A stretch of 64,000 bases of DNA from Chitinophaga pinensis DSM 2588 (GCF_000024005.1 NC_013132.1:8798001-8862000), one strand, 5' to 3'. Positions 34,523-43,354 are shown, counted from the first letter of the stretch. Translations and numbers: made by a program. The notes: generated by a model not told the origin, from the sequence alone.

Positions 34523-34856
34523 AATTAGGAATTAGGAATTAAGAATTAGGAATTGTACACCAATACCAATTAAATTAAGAATTAGGAATTAAGAATTAAG
34601 AATTGTACACCAATACCAATTAAATTAAGAATTAGGAATTAAGAATTAAGAATTGTACACCAATACCAATTAAATTAAGAATTAGGAATTAAGAATTAAG
34701 AATTGTACACCAATACCCGTTTCCTCTAAATATTCGGTTCTATTTAGATAAGGCAATCAATGGATCTTATTAAAGACACACCAGTATATCAATGTCAGAC
34801 AATAATTCTTAATTCTTAATTCTTAATTCCTAATTCCTAATTCCTAATTCCTAATT
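34523..34856. repeat. Inverted repeat element, copy B, with three perfect 50-bp tandem units
   Basis: The unit begins GTACACCAATACCAATTAAA and ends with GAATTAGG/GAATTAAG words. GTACAC recurs at 34555, 34605, 34655 and 34705, giving three identical 50-bp copies plus partial ends. The right arm (34804-34856) is the inverted word array (AATTCTT then AATTCCT). There is no spacer variation, so it is not a CRISPR. Confidence 0.9.
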
Positions 34857-34865
34857 TCTTAAAAT

Positions 34866-34897
34866 AGAAAAGCCGCTTCCATCTCTGGAAACAGCTC
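34866..34897 (-). terminator. Terminator behind the 101-residue membrane protein gene
   Basis: AGCCGCTTCC (34871-34880) pairs with GGAAACAGCT (34887-34896) through ten pairs including wobbles on the minus strand. The left flank is A-rich. It lies 23 bp after the stop. Confidence 0.75.
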
Positions 34898-34919
34898 TAA
34901 AAATCATAACAGTCTTTAA

Positions 34920-35225
34920 TTATCCGTGTAATATCTTCAGGAACAGGATCGTAATAGCATACAGCATCGTCACCAGGAAGATACCTTTTGCCGTAATGTC
35001 TCTCCTGGATCTGGTATAGAAGTAAAATATCACTCCATTCAGTAACAGGCAAACACTGATCAGTTTTGGTAAGGTCTGACGGTTTTCAAGAACAAGCGTC
35101 ATAAACTCAGACAGGGATACATCATGCTTCGGCATGAATACCAACAGGTAGTACAGGAAGAAGGCCAGTACCGGTGTAAATACACCCAGTACAATGCCTA
35201 ATGGGAGATTATCTCGTTTTAACAT
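34920..35225 (-). CDS. Small integral membrane protein of unknown function
   Basis: About 101 residues from ATG 35225; the frame extends ten codons further up but overlaps the surE end. Three hydrophobic helices are visible: 'LGIVLGVFTPVLAFFLYYLLVF', 'LPKLISVCLLLNGVIFYFY' and 'GIFLVTMLYAITILFLKIL'. The loop between the first two is polar. No family is recognised with certainty. It follows surE by 31 bp and likely shares its transcript, ending at the terminator at 34866-34897. Confidence 0.75.
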   Translation of the reverse strand: MLKRDNLPLGIVLGVFTPVLAFFLYYLLVFMPKHDVSLSEFMTLVLENRQTLPKLISVCLLLNGVIFYFYTRSRRDITAKGIFLVTMLYAITILFLKILHG

Positions 35226-35256
35226 AGTAGGTTTTGAACATGTGCATTTATACACA

Positions 35257-36036
35257 TCAGAGTTTCCAGTCGTTTTCCAGCTTCTTTTTCATCTTATAAT
35301 CAGTCAGATCGAACTGCACAGGTACAAGCGAAGCGTAGTTATTTGCAAGGGCGTATACGTCAGTATCTTCTCCGTTATCGCGATTAGTGAATTCACCGGT
35401 GAGCCAGTAGTATTTCTTACCACGCGGATCACGGCGCTCGTCAAACGCTTCTACCCATTTCGCATCTGCCTGACGACATATCTTTAATCCTTTATAGTCT
35501 TCTTTTTTAACAACAGGGATATTCACATTGAACAGGGTACCCTCCGGCAGTTCCGTTTCCAGCATCTGCTTTGCCACTGAATGAGCCACTTCTTTACATA
35601 AAGAGAAGTCCGCATCAAAACTGTAGTCCAGGTAAGAGAAACCCACTGAAGGTACGCCCTCAATGGCCGCTTCCATTGCCGCTGACATGGTGCCGGAATA
35701 AATCACATTAATGGAATGGTTCGCACCATGATTGATACCACTTACACAGATATCCGGCAAACGGTGCAGAATCTTGTCGCGGGCCAGCTTCACACAATCT
35801 ACCGGTGTACCGGAACATTGCCATGCTTCTATGCCGTCAAAGATATCTACCTGGTCCAGACGGAGCGGCACGCCGATCGTAATAGCGTGTCCCTTTCCTG
35901 ACTGCGGACTATCCGGCGCCACTACCACGACTCTTCCCAGCGGACTTACCGCTTCAATCAGTGCCCGGATGCCCGGAGCTGTTACACCATCATCGTTTGT
36001 TACCAGAATGATCTTTTCCTGCGCTTTACCCTTCAC
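35257..36036 (-). CDS. surE: 5'/3'-nucleotidase SurE
   Basis: A 259-residue metal-dependent nucleoside monophosphate phosphatase of the SurE family. Metal-binding 'VTNDDGVTAPGIRAL' lies at the N-terminus, followed by 'VVVAPDSPQSGKGHAIT' and 'VSGINHGANHSINVIYSGTMSAAMEA', all family signatures. It hydrolyses 5'- and 3'-nucleotides and may act on polyphosphate. A minus-strand TAAATTTG box at 36069-36062 is a good -7 match 25 bp upstream. Confidence 0.96.
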   Translation of the reverse strand: MKGKAQEKIILVTNDDGVTAPGIRALIEAVSPLGRVVVVAPDSPQSGKGHAITIGVPLRLDQVDIFDGIEAWQCSGTPVDCVKLARDKILHRLPDICVSGINHGANHSINVIYSGTMSAAMEAAIEGVPSVGFSYLDYSFDADFSLCKEVAHSVAKQMLETELPEGTLFNVNIPVVKKEDYKGLKICRQADAKWVEAFDERRDPRGKKYYWLTGEFTNRDNGEDTDVYALANNYASLVPVQFDLTDYKMKKKLENDWKL

Positions 36037-36061
36037 GTGCTTTTGAGTTTTCTTTTCAGAA

Positions 36062-36069
36062 CAAATTTA
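36062..36069 (-). promoter_or_regulatory. Putative -7 box of surE (TAAATTTG)
   Basis: An exact TAnnTTTG on the minus strand, 25 bp upstream of the start. No clear -33 TTTG is seen at the usual spacing. Confidence 0.5.
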
Positions 36070-36142
36070 ATACACTTAACTGATAGTCCCTAGCGCATGA
36101 TCATGTAATAATGCGCATAACAGCTTATCAACGTAAAAGATA

Positions 36143-36165
36143 GGGGAAAGATTACGCCTCTCCCC
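36143..36165 (-). terminator. Possible terminator of the fadJ-ABC operon
   Basis: GGGGAAAG (36143-36150) and CTCTCCCC (36158-36165) pair with one mismatch. The T-run on the minus strand is short. It lies 39 bp after the permease stop. Confidence 0.4.
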
Positions 36166-36204
36166 GATATACTTTTACAAATAACATATAATTAACATAC
36201 TATA

Positions 36205-36987
36205 TTAAAGATCAGTACGTAGCATCCGCCGGAACACAAGCCAGATGAAAATTGCGATATACGCAACCAGCGCCGTCAGATATACCACGCTGTCATAAGG
36301 ACCAGAGAATTTCACCAGTTTCTCCACAATAGGGAATGGGAGCAATTCATCTCCGGCCTGTAAAGGGAATAATCCCCCGATATTGCCGAAAAAGCGTTTA
36401 ACAATGGAAACGAGTATCTGCTCAATAAACATGATATAACCCAGGAACAGGATAATGGCAAGTCCGGTACGCTTCACCAGCATACCTACCAGCAGCGCCA
36501 GACTTAATGATACCAGCACCTGCAAAAAGTAATAACCCAGAAAGCGGGAACCTTCCATACTAAAAGGCGCTTTGCCATACACACCGCCGAAAATAAATAC
36601 CGCGATCAGGGAGGTCAGGAGCGCCAGTAGTGCCAATGTGACTACCCAGAACAATTTGGAGAGTACAAAGTCCCTCCTGTCCCATCCGTCAATAACATTC
36701 TGCCGGTGGGTTTTATAGTTGAACTCATTACTGACCAGGGTAATGACCAGCAGACTGAAAATACCGGAAGTATAAGAGTTGACGCTGGCGACAGTTTGCC
36801 ATACCAGCGGGAAATCATACATAGACTGTCCCAACAGTTGCTGAGCTTCTTTAGGTATATTTTTGACAAAGATGTCGTGGATAATGAAATTCGGGGCCAG
36901 CATCGCCAGCAGTCCCAGGCCGATAAACACCCAGAAGGTGCGGTAATTCTTTACCTTAAGCCATTCTATTTTAATAATTTGCAGCAT
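36205..36987 (-). CDS. ABC-2 type transporter permease
   Basis: About 260 residues starting at ATG 36987 ('MLQIIKIEWLKVKNYRTFW'); the frame upstream overlaps the ATPase gene and is not protein-like. Six membrane helices are visible, for example 'VFIGLGLLAMLAPNFII', 'LLALLTSLIAVFIFGG' and 'VYLTALVAYIAIFIWLVF'. It pairs with the ATP-binding gene 20 bp upstream to form a BcrA/NatA-type exporter. The substrate cannot be told. Confidence 0.88.
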   Translation of the reverse strand: MLQIIKIEWLKVKNYRTFWVFIGLGLLAMLAPNFIIHDIFVKNIPKEAQQLLGQSMYDFPLVWQTVASVNSYTSGIFSLLVITLVSNEFNYKTHRQNVIDGWDRRDFVLSKLFWVVTLALLALLTSLIAVFIFGGVYGKAPFSMEGSRFLGYYFLQVLVSLSLALLVGMLVKRTGLAIILFLGYIMFIEQILVSIVKRFFGNIGGLFPLQAGDELLPFPIVEKLVKFSGPYDSVVYLTALVAYIAIFIWLVFRRMLRTDL

Positions 36988-37007
36988 AAGCTTCAGTACA
37001 AAGAGGA

Positions 37008-37901
37008 TTAGTTGTTGGTTAATTCCAGGAATGCCGTTTCCAGGCTCTTTCTGCTCATCTGGAGATGACTCAGCCAGACGCCCTGTTGTGCGCACCAGCT
37101 GTTCAGGCTTGCCGGATCAATCGTTTCGCGGAAAGTGACCTGCAAAATACCGTCCTGACCAGGCAATACCTGTACAAAGGCCGGATGCTGTTTTATCAGC
37201 TGTGACAGTGCCTGATTATCAGGCCCGCCGATCTCGATAAAATTATCCCTGGACAGGACTGCGTTCACCGGACCTGAACCCAACAACTTCCCTTTCCGCA
37301 GGATAGCCACATGTGTACAAACTTTTTCCACTTCATCCAGCAGGTGACTGGCCATAATAATGGTCTTACCCGACTGTGCCAGCTGGCGGATCAGATTTCT
37401 CACCTCTGCAATCCCTACCGGATCCAGCCCATTGGCAGGTTCGTCCAGTATCAGGACCTCCGGATCGCCCAGCATTGCTGCTGCAATAGCCAGCCGCTGT
37501 TTCATACCCAGGGAGTAAGTCTTAAAAGCCGAGTGCTGTCTGGCCACTAATCCGGCCAGTTCCAGCACCCGGGGAATATCCTGTTCGCTTGTCTGTTTGA
37601 TATTAGCGACTATCTGCAGGTTTTTATACGCCGACAGATAGTGATAGAAATTAGGCGTTTCCAACAGCGTTCCGATCTTCCTGCGCTGTGCGGCAGAAGG
37701 TGTCTGCTCCATCAGGGTGAAAGAACCGGCATCCGCTTTCAGTACGTCGGTCACAATACCCAGCATCGTGGTTTTACCACTACCGTTTGGTCCGAGTATA
37801 CCATACACGCTGCCTGCCGGAATATCAAATGATACGCCGTCCAGCGCCTGTACGTGTCCGTACCGCTTTGAAATGTTGTTAAGGGATAGAATAGTTGACA
37901 T
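37008..37901 (-). CDS. ABC transporter ATP-binding protein
   Basis: A 297-residue ATPase with Walker A 'GPNGSGKTTML', signature 'YSLGMKQRLAIAAAML', Walker B 'VLILDEPANGLDP' and H-loop 'MASHLLDEV'. The C-terminal extension of about 75 residues is typical of drug or lantibiotic exporters (BcrA/CcmA-like). It starts 8 bp after the stop of the fused beta-oxidation enzyme, so all three genes are likely one operon, though a functional link is not obvious. Confidence 0.94.
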   Translation of the reverse strand: MSTILSLNNISKRYGHVQALDGVSFDIPAGSVYGILGPNGSGKTTMLGIVTDVLKADAGSFTLMEQTPSAAQRRKIGTLLETPNFYHYLSAYKNLQIVANIKQTSEQDIPRVLELAGLVARQHSAFKTYSLGMKQRLAIAAAMLGDPEVLILDEPANGLDPVGIAEVRNLIRQLAQSGKTIIMASHLLDEVEKVCTHVAILRKGKLLGSGPVNAVLSRDNFIEIGGPDNQALSQLIKQHPAFVQVLPGQDGILQVTFRETIDPASLNSWCAQQGVWLSHLQMSRKSLETAFLELTNN

Positions 37902-37909
37902 CAGGTGAT

Positions 37910-40309
37910 TTAATTTCTGATTGGTTTGCCTGTTTTGATCACACTCTGCAATCTTTCCAGGGTTTTACGCTCACCGGCGAGGCTAAGGAATGCTTCCCTC
38001 TCCAGGTCGAGCAGATATTGTTCGCTCACGAGTGAGGCTTCTGAGAGATCTCCCCCACTCATTACATAGGCCAGTTTACCGGCTATTTTCGCATCGTGCT
38101 CTGATATGTAGTTAGCAAAACGCATACTGTGAATACCGGTCAGCAACATCCCCAGTGCGGCACGGCCCAGGACTTTTACATCCTTCCTCTCTACCGGACG
38201 GGTATAGCCTTCATCTGCCAGTTGTAATACGCTGCGTTTTGCATCAGCGATCAGGCGGCTTTGATTCAATGTGATCTCGTCATGTCCTTTGCGCAAAACG
38301 CCCAGGTCAAAGGCTTCCTGCGCAGAAGTGCTCACTTTCGCCATGGCAATCGCCATAAAACGATCTTTCAGTGGCTCCTCTTCAATACGGCCTTCTTTGA
38401 ATTCATCGCTGGCGCGCAGTGCCATTTCTTTGGTACCGCCACCACCAGGGATCAGGCCTACACCGAGTTCCACCAGTCCGATATACGATTCCGCCGCTGC
38501 CTGTACCTTATCGGCATGGAGACACATTTCACAACCACCTCCCAGTGTCAGCGCATGTGGCGCTACAATCACCGGAATGGAAGAATAACGCAGACGCATG
38601 GTTGTTTTCTGGAACATACGTACAGCCATGTCCAGTTCATCATACTCCTGTTCTGCCGCATACATGAAGATCATCCCCACATTTGCACCGGCTGAGAAGT
38701 TAGCGCCCTCATTGCCGATGATCAGTCCGCGGAAGTCTTTTTCCGCCCTATCAATCGCTTTATTCACACCTTCCAGCACTTCGCCCCCGATGGTGTTCAT
38801 TTTAGTTTTCCAGTCGATGGTAACCACACCGTCTCCGATATCATACAGGGTACATGCACTGTTTTTCCACACCACATTACCGGAAAGATTTTCCAGGATA
38901 ACGAATGTATCTGCACCAGGCAGCAGTTTATAAACGTGTGATTTTACATCGTAGTAATATTTCTTGCCCGCTTCTATTTTGTAGAAGCTCTTCATACCTT
39001 TCTCCAGCATTTCCTTTACCCATGGCGCTACGCTTAATCCTTTCGCTTCAATGGCTTTGATACCGTTTTCCACACCCAGCACATCCCATGATTCAAAAGC
39101 GCCGATCTCCCATCCGAAACCAGCTTTCATCGCATCGTCCACTTTATAGATATCATCCGCGATCTCAGGAATACGGTGAGAAATATAAGAGAACAGATAA
39201 GCGTGGAACTGCTGATAGAACTGACCGGCTTTGTCGCCCGCAGTAAACAATCCACGCAGCCGCTGCTTCAGGTCTTCCACCTGCTTGGCCGCTTCAATAC
39301 TTGCGAATTTAGATTTCTGACGGGGACCATATTCCATCGTTTCCAGGTTGAGCGTCAGTATTTCCTTACCGCCTTCTCCTTTGGTCTTTTTATAGAAACC
39401 CTGGCCGGTCTTATCGCCCAACCATTTGTTTTCCACTACTTTTTGCAGGAACGGAGGGATCACGAAGATATCCTTTGCTTCATCCTGCGGACAGTTCTCT
39501 GCCACACCTTTTGCTACTCTCACCAGTGTATCGATCCCCACGACATCGGCTGTACGGAAAGTAGCAGATTTTGGTCTGCCGATTACCGGGCCGGTCAGCG
39601 CATCGATATCATCTATATTCAGCTGCATTTCCTGCATGATGTGGAAAATCGCCATGATAGAATACACCCCTACCCTGTTGGCAATAAATGCGGGCGTATC
39701 CTTACAGAGTACCGTGGTTTTACCCAGGTACAGATCTCCGTAATGCATCAGGAAATCCACGATTTCCGGGTCAGTATGCGGTGTGGGAATGATTTCCAGT
39801 AAGCGCAGATAGCGCGGAGGGTTAAAGAAGTGGGTACCACAGAAATGTTGCTTAAAATCATCGCTGCGGCCTTCCGCCATCAGGTGAATAGGAATACCTG
39901 AAGTGTTGGAAGTAATCAGGGTACCTGGTTTACGGTACTTTTCCACTTCCGTGAAAACAGACTTTTTGACGTCCAGATTTTCCACCACAACCTCAATGAT
40001 CCAGTCATAGTTGGCAATCTCCTTCATATCGTCTGTAAAGTTGCCGGTACGGATCAGCTTTACCACGTCCTTGTTGTACACCGGAGAAGGGTTTGCTTTC
40101 AGGGCAGACTGTAATGCGTCGTTTACGATGCGGTTTTTTACCGCTTTGCTGTCAAGTGACAGCCCTTTAGCTTTTTCTGCATCAGTTAACTCTTTGGGGG
40201 CAATATCCAGTAACAAAACCTGTACTCCTACGCCTGCGAAATGGGCTGCTATTCTTGAACCCATTACTCCTGAACCTAAAACAGCCACCTTGTTAATGTG
40301 TCTTTTCAT
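37910..40309 (-). CDS. Fused 3-hydroxyacyl-CoA dehydrogenase/enoyl-CoA hydratase
   Basis: About 799 residues from ATG 40309 ('MKRHINKVAVLGSGVMG'); 44 further codons upstream are open but not protein-like. The NAD-binding dehydrogenase half comes first (about 1-400, 'NTSGIPIHLMAEG', 'GTHFFNPPRYLRLLEI'), then an enoyl-CoA hydratase/isomerase half (about 480-700, 'GNEGANFSAGANVG', 'ALTLGGGCEMCLHAD', 'LGVGLIPGGGGTKEM'). This is the reverse of the E. coli FadB/FadJ order. It performs two consecutive steps of fatty-acid beta-oxidation. No thiolase gene is adjacent. Confidence 0.93.
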   Translation of the reverse strand: MKRHINKVAVLGSGVMGSRIAAHFAGVGVQVLLLDIAPKELTDAEKAKGLSLDSKAVKNRIVNDALQSALKANPSPVYNKDVVKLIRTGNFTDDMKEIANYDWIIEVVVENLDVKKSVFTEVEKYRKPGTLITSNTSGIPIHLMAEGRSDDFKQHFCGTHFFNPPRYLRLLEIIPTPHTDPEIVDFLMHYGDLYLGKTTVLCKDTPAFIANRVGVYSIMAIFHIMQEMQLNIDDIDALTGPVIGRPKSATFRTADVVGIDTLVRVAKGVAENCPQDEAKDIFVIPPFLQKVVENKWLGDKTGQGFYKKTKGEGGKEILTLNLETMEYGPRQKSKFASIEAAKQVEDLKQRLRGLFTAGDKAGQFYQQFHAYLFSYISHRIPEIADDIYKVDDAMKAGFGWEIGAFESWDVLGVENGIKAIEAKGLSVAPWVKEMLEKGMKSFYKIEAGKKYYYDVKSHVYKLLPGADTFVILENLSGNVVWKNSACTLYDIGDGVVTIDWKTKMNTIGGEVLEGVNKAIDRAEKDFRGLIIGNEGANFSAGANVGMIFMYAAEQEYDELDMAVRMFQKTTMRLRYSSIPVIVAPHALTLGGGCEMCLHADKVQAAAESYIGLVELGVGLIPGGGGTKEMALRASDEFKEGRIEEEPLKDRFMAIAMAKVSTSAQEAFDLGVLRKGHDEITLNQSRLIADAKRSVLQLADEGYTRPVERKDVKVLGRAALGMLLTGIHSMRFANYISEHDAKIAGKLAYVMSGGDLSEASLVSEQYLLDLEREAFLSLAGERKTLERLQSVIKTGKPIRN

Positions 40310-40416
40310 AGAACGCGTTTTATGTGCTACAAGCGCTGAGGCATTGTAGTGAGTCTTGATTGTTAATATCGATAAATGAATATATGATTTTTTGGGAGAC
40401 TTGCCACAAAAGCCAT

Positions 40417-40457
40417 AAAAAAACGAAGGACCGTCTGCCATACGGCGGACGGTCCTT
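40417..40457. terminator. Strong terminator behind the PepSY gene
   Basis: A 14-bp stem (40426-40439 with 40444-40457, one wobble) and loop ATAC; the A-run 40417-40423 supplies T in the minus transcript. The PepSY stop is 21 bp upstream. Confidence 0.88.
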
Positions 40458-40478
40458 TCTTATGACAAGGTATTTTAT

Positions 40479-41711
40479 TTAAACTGCCTGAGGTCTGCTT
40501 GCTACCGGCGCTTTTTTAGTCGCCACACTTTTCTTTGTTTTCTTCTTCTTACCCAACCATACCAGGAAACCTGTTACCGGCAGACTGGCCCCTATTAACG
40601 CACCAAAGAAAGCCAGGATTTTACCGGGTAATCCCAGTATGGAACCCACGTGAATATCATAATTTGCTTTACGCAGTTTTGCACCAAAACCGGCTTCTGC
40701 AAAACTGATATCGTATACCTTATTACCGGCCAGCTCCTTTAACGTATGCTGATCGAATGCATAACTTCTGTTATTATAAAACTTACCTGCCGTAGGATAA
40801 ATCGTAATACTGATGGCAGCCTTTGGCTTGGAAGTATCTGCAAAAGAATAGTAGAAGCCTTCTGCATCCGGGTGTTTGGCGAGTACTTTCCCCCATGCCA
40901 GGTCCATTGCCTGCTCAGGCGTATATAACTTACCCAGCTGTGTTGAATCGGACTGTGGTCTTTTAAACTCTTCGATTGTTTGTCCGCCGGAAGTAACCCA
41001 GTACAATCCGTTACTGTACCACTTGATACCATATACCATCCCCGTCAGCGCGATTGCCAGTAATACAATCAGGGAATAGAAACCCAGTACATTATGCAGG
41101 TCATAGTTCACCCTTTTAAAAGAGGCGTCCCATTTTATCTTAAAGCTTTGCTCACGTGCTTTTTTTGACCATTTCTGCGGCCACCACAGTACCATCCCGC
41201 TGATCAGGATAATAACGAATATCAGCGTGCTGTAATTGACGATGGGTCTGCCTATTTCATAAGGCATCCATAGGAAGCGGTGACCATTCAGGATAAAACG
41301 GAAGAAATCTGTTTCTCCGGCTTTATGTTCTTTTACACTGATCACTTCCCCACTGTATGGGTTCAACCGGAGTACCGTATTTCCTTTTCTGCCTTCTCCC
41401 AGGCTCAGGTAAATAGCATTTCCCTGTTGGTAAGTCACATAACCCGGTTTCAGCTTGGGATATTTTTGTGCGCCGATTTCTCTTACCTGTGAAGGAGTAA
41501 TCACAGGTTTATCCTGACGGGCAATTACGGTTTCAGGTTCCAGTAAGCGGGTGATTTCGTCATGGAATACCCAGATGCAGGCTGTCACGCATACGATGAT
41601 CATCACAATTCCTGTGATCAGACCCAGCCATAGGTGTAACCAGGCTGAAATACGATAGAACAGACTGCGGGACTGTTTTTTCTTGACGGTTGGCTTCCTG
41701 GAAAAATTCAT
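40479..41711 (-). CDS. PepSY-associated transmembrane protein
   Basis: A 410-residue inner-membrane protein of the PepSY-TM group. Helices are at about 25-47 ('WLHLWLGLITGIVMIIVCVTACIWVF'), 155-175, 205-228 and 370-390, with PepSY-like periplasmic segments between ('LNPYSGEVISVKEHKAGE'). Relatives are often found with TonB-dependent siderophore receptors and are linked to iron-reductase-like activity, but no receptor is adjacent here. The C-terminus is Lys-rich. A minus-strand TATTTTTG box at 41781-41774 lies upstream. Confidence 0.88.
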   Translation of the reverse strand: MNFSRKPTVKKKQSRSLFYRISAWLHLWLGLITGIVMIIVCVTACIWVFHDEITRLLEPETVIARQDKPVITPSQVREIGAQKYPKLKPGYVTYQQGNAIYLSLGEGRKGNTVLRLNPYSGEVISVKEHKAGETDFFRFILNGHRFLWMPYEIGRPIVNYSTLIFVIILISGMVLWWPQKWSKKAREQSFKIKWDASFKRVNYDLHNVLGFYSLIVLLAIALTGMVYGIKWYSNGLYWVTSGGQTIEEFKRPQSDSTQLGKLYTPEQAMDLAWGKVLAKHPDAEGFYYSFADTSKPKAAISITIYPTAGKFYNNRSYAFDQHTLKELAGNKVYDISFAEAGFGAKLRKANYDIHVGSILGLPGKILAFFGALIGASLPVTGFLVWLGKKKKTKKSVATKKAPVASRPQAV

Positions 41712-41773
41712 GTTTTACTGTAATTGATGGCCCGTTTTATCCGGACCTGCGCGCTAATGGTGATAGAATCTGC

Positions 41774-41781
41774 CAAAAATA
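41774..41781 (-). promoter_or_regulatory. Putative -7 box of the PepSY gene (TATTTTTG)
   Basis: A TAnnTTTG match on the minus strand, 62 bp upstream of the start at 41711. The -33 element is not clear. Confidence 0.4.
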
Positions 41782-41881
41782 CCGTGTTATAACGCAAATC
41801 GTTTACGCAATCGGGAATAATAATCGCCTTATTAAAGATCGGATTTGAGTTGCCTGAATGGATAATTGCCACATTTCAGCT

Positions 41882-41889
41882 TAAATTTG
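41882..41889 (+). promoter_or_regulatory. Putative -7 box of the Fic/Doc gene (TAAATTTG)
   Basis: An exact TAnnTTTG on the + strand, 62 bp upstream of ATG 41952. It lies downstream of an earlier in-frame ATG at 41850, which argues that 41952 is the real start. Confidence 0.5.
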
Positions 41890-41951
41890 CGCCTTTCGGC
41901 CCCAAGAAATGCCAATCACATGCCTGGAGGTACACATCAGAAACAAGTATC

Positions 41952-42512
41952 ATGAATCAGTTTAATCAGCGTAATGCTATGGATGCCAACGAGTCTGCAC
42001 AGTTGCAGCGCGTACTTAGCGACTACACCTATGCCCTGGACGTACTGGATAAGTACGATCATCAATTGCTGGAAATAGAAAATACGACAGCGGAAAACCT
42101 GTTTGTTATTACTTACGAAACAGCTATGCTCGCTATTAACGGGTTAAGAGACCGTTTTGGAGGAAGCGCACTGTTCGGTAATGAAAAAGATGATTCTTTT
42201 CAGGGTTCACTGGCGGCGATCTGCCAGACTTTTGGTGGTCAGTATCTCTATCCCAGTGTGGAAGAGAAGGCGGCCCATCTCTTATATTTTGTGATTAAGA
42301 ACCACTCTTTTTCCGACGGGAATAAGCGGATCGCAGCATTTCTGTTTGTATGGTTCCTGGAAAAGAACAACCTCCTCTACGGGCAGGACGGTCGTAAAAG
42401 AATTGCGGACAATGCCCTGGTAGCATTCACCCTGATGATTGCGGAATCAAAACCGGAGGAAAAGGAGATGATGGTAAAAGTGATCGTACATCTTATCAAC
42501 AGTAAGAATTAA
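41952..42512 (+). CDS. Orphan Fic/Doc-family protein (RhuM C-terminal-like)
   Basis: About 186 residues. The Fic/Doc active-site loop is 'HSFSDGNKRIAAFLF' (about residues 118-132): the catalytic His and the nucleotide-binding Asn-Lys-Arg are present, but the second Arg of AMPylating Fic enzymes is not, so it is nearer to Doc-type kinases or the C-terminal domain of RhuM proteins. A helical N-terminus precedes ('YTYALDVLDKYDHQLLEIE'). No antitoxin gene is beside it. It ends at a bidirectional terminator shared with the convergent Gre-like gene. Its target is unknown. Confidence 0.85.
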   Translation: MNQFNQRNAMDANESAQLQRVLSDYTYALDVLDKYDHQLLEIENTTAENLFVITYETAMLAINGLRDRFGGSALFGNEKDDSFQGSLAAICQTFGGQYLYPSVEEKAAHLLYFVIKNHSFSDGNKRIAAFLFVWFLEKNNLLYGQDGRKRIADNALVAFTLMIAESKPEEKEMMVKVIVHLINSKN

Positions 42513-42513
42513 A

Positions 42514-42545
42514 ATAAAAAAGTCCGCCGCCGGCGGACTTCCTAT
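42514..42545. terminator. Bidirectional terminator between Fic/Doc and Gre-like genes
   Basis: AAGTCCGCC (42520-42528) and GGCGGACTT (42532-42540) form a perfect 9-bp stem between convergent genes; an A-run lies to the left. Confidence 0.88.
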
Positions 42546-42941
42546 TTATGCCTGCACATTCAGTACAGTAAAGCGCTTCACGCCAGCCGGCATCTTCCAC
42601 TCTACTTCGTCTCCTTTACGGAAACCTATCAGAGCTGCACCCAGCGGCGCCAGTATAGAAATTTTCTTTTGCTTGATATCTGCATCAATCGGCATTACAA
42701 TACGGAAGTCAGTCACTTTTCCTGAATTGACTTCTTTCACACTTACCAGTGAGTTCAAACGGATGGTCCCTACAGGCAGGGATTCATTATCCACGATAAC
42801 GGCGCGATTCAGTTCATACGCCAGTGACATTTCGCTGATATCATCTGTTTTGGTGCCTGCAAATTGTTTCAGGAGGTTATAATCTTCTTCACAAAGAATG
42901 ACTGGGGTTTTTTCTTTGGTCTTTGCTTTTCCTGATTTCAT
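42546..42941 (-). CDS. GreA/GreB-family (Rnk-like) transcription factor
   Basis: A 131-residue protein with a Gre C-terminal FKBP-like domain (about 45-128, 'RLNSLVSVKEVNSGKVTDFRIVMP', 'ISILAPLGAALIGFRKGDEVEWKMP'). The N-terminal part is too short for the coiled-coil that reaches the polymerase active site, so it is closer to Rnk-type regulators of nucleoside diphosphate kinase than to cleavage factors. The N-terminus is basic ('MKSGKAKTKEKTP'). Confidence 0.88.
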   Translation of the reverse strand: MKSGKAKTKEKTPVILCEEDYNLLKQFAGTKTDDISEMSLAYELNRAVIVDNESLPVGTIRLNSLVSVKEVNSGKVTDFRIVMPIDADIKQKKISILAPLGAALIGFRKGDEVEWKMPAGVKRFTVLNVQA

Positions 42942-43130
42942 ACACTACTAATTTTAAATTAAAAAAAATTCCTGCCGATGTGGTATATCGCGCAGTGGAA
43001 CAAACTATACAATAGAAAAACCGAGGGATCCCCGAACAATAAAGTGAATTAATAATAGTCCGGGGAAAAAGTATCGAAGTCCTTAAAGGTTGTGTAATAG
43101 TAAGACTTACTTGCTATTGGGGTATTGGTA

Positions 43131-43197
43131 TGCACAACAACAGTCATACGCAGTACTGGCGTATGCTGAAAGGATGAATGCTGATATGTTGTGTGCA
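43131..43197. other. Structured intergenic element (stem enclosing a hairpin)
   Basis: The 43000-43414 gap has no gene. TGCACA-A-CAAC (43131-43141) pairs with GTTGTGTGCA (43188-43197) with one bulge, enclosing a perfect 7-bp hairpin CATACGC (43145-43151) / GCGTATG (43159-43165). It is a possible structured RNA or protein-binding site. Confidence 0.35.
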
Positions 43198-43354
43198 ATG
43201 ACATCACTACGAATATAAGGAAAAAATCAGGAATTATGCATGAGACAGGAAGAATTGTGATAGCATTAACGGGGGCTATATAACATACCGGACATACCTT
43301 AAACATGCATTATACATGCTTCATACACGACGTATAGGTGGACTTGATCACTTT

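Noticed and set aside
34523-34717. Possible CRISPR array
   Set aside because: The 50-bp units are contiguous and identical, with no variable spacers and no cas genes nearby.
41850-41951. Upstream start for the Fic/Doc protein at 41850
   Set aside because: The best promoter box (41882-41889) lies inside this extension, and the extra residues are not protein-like.
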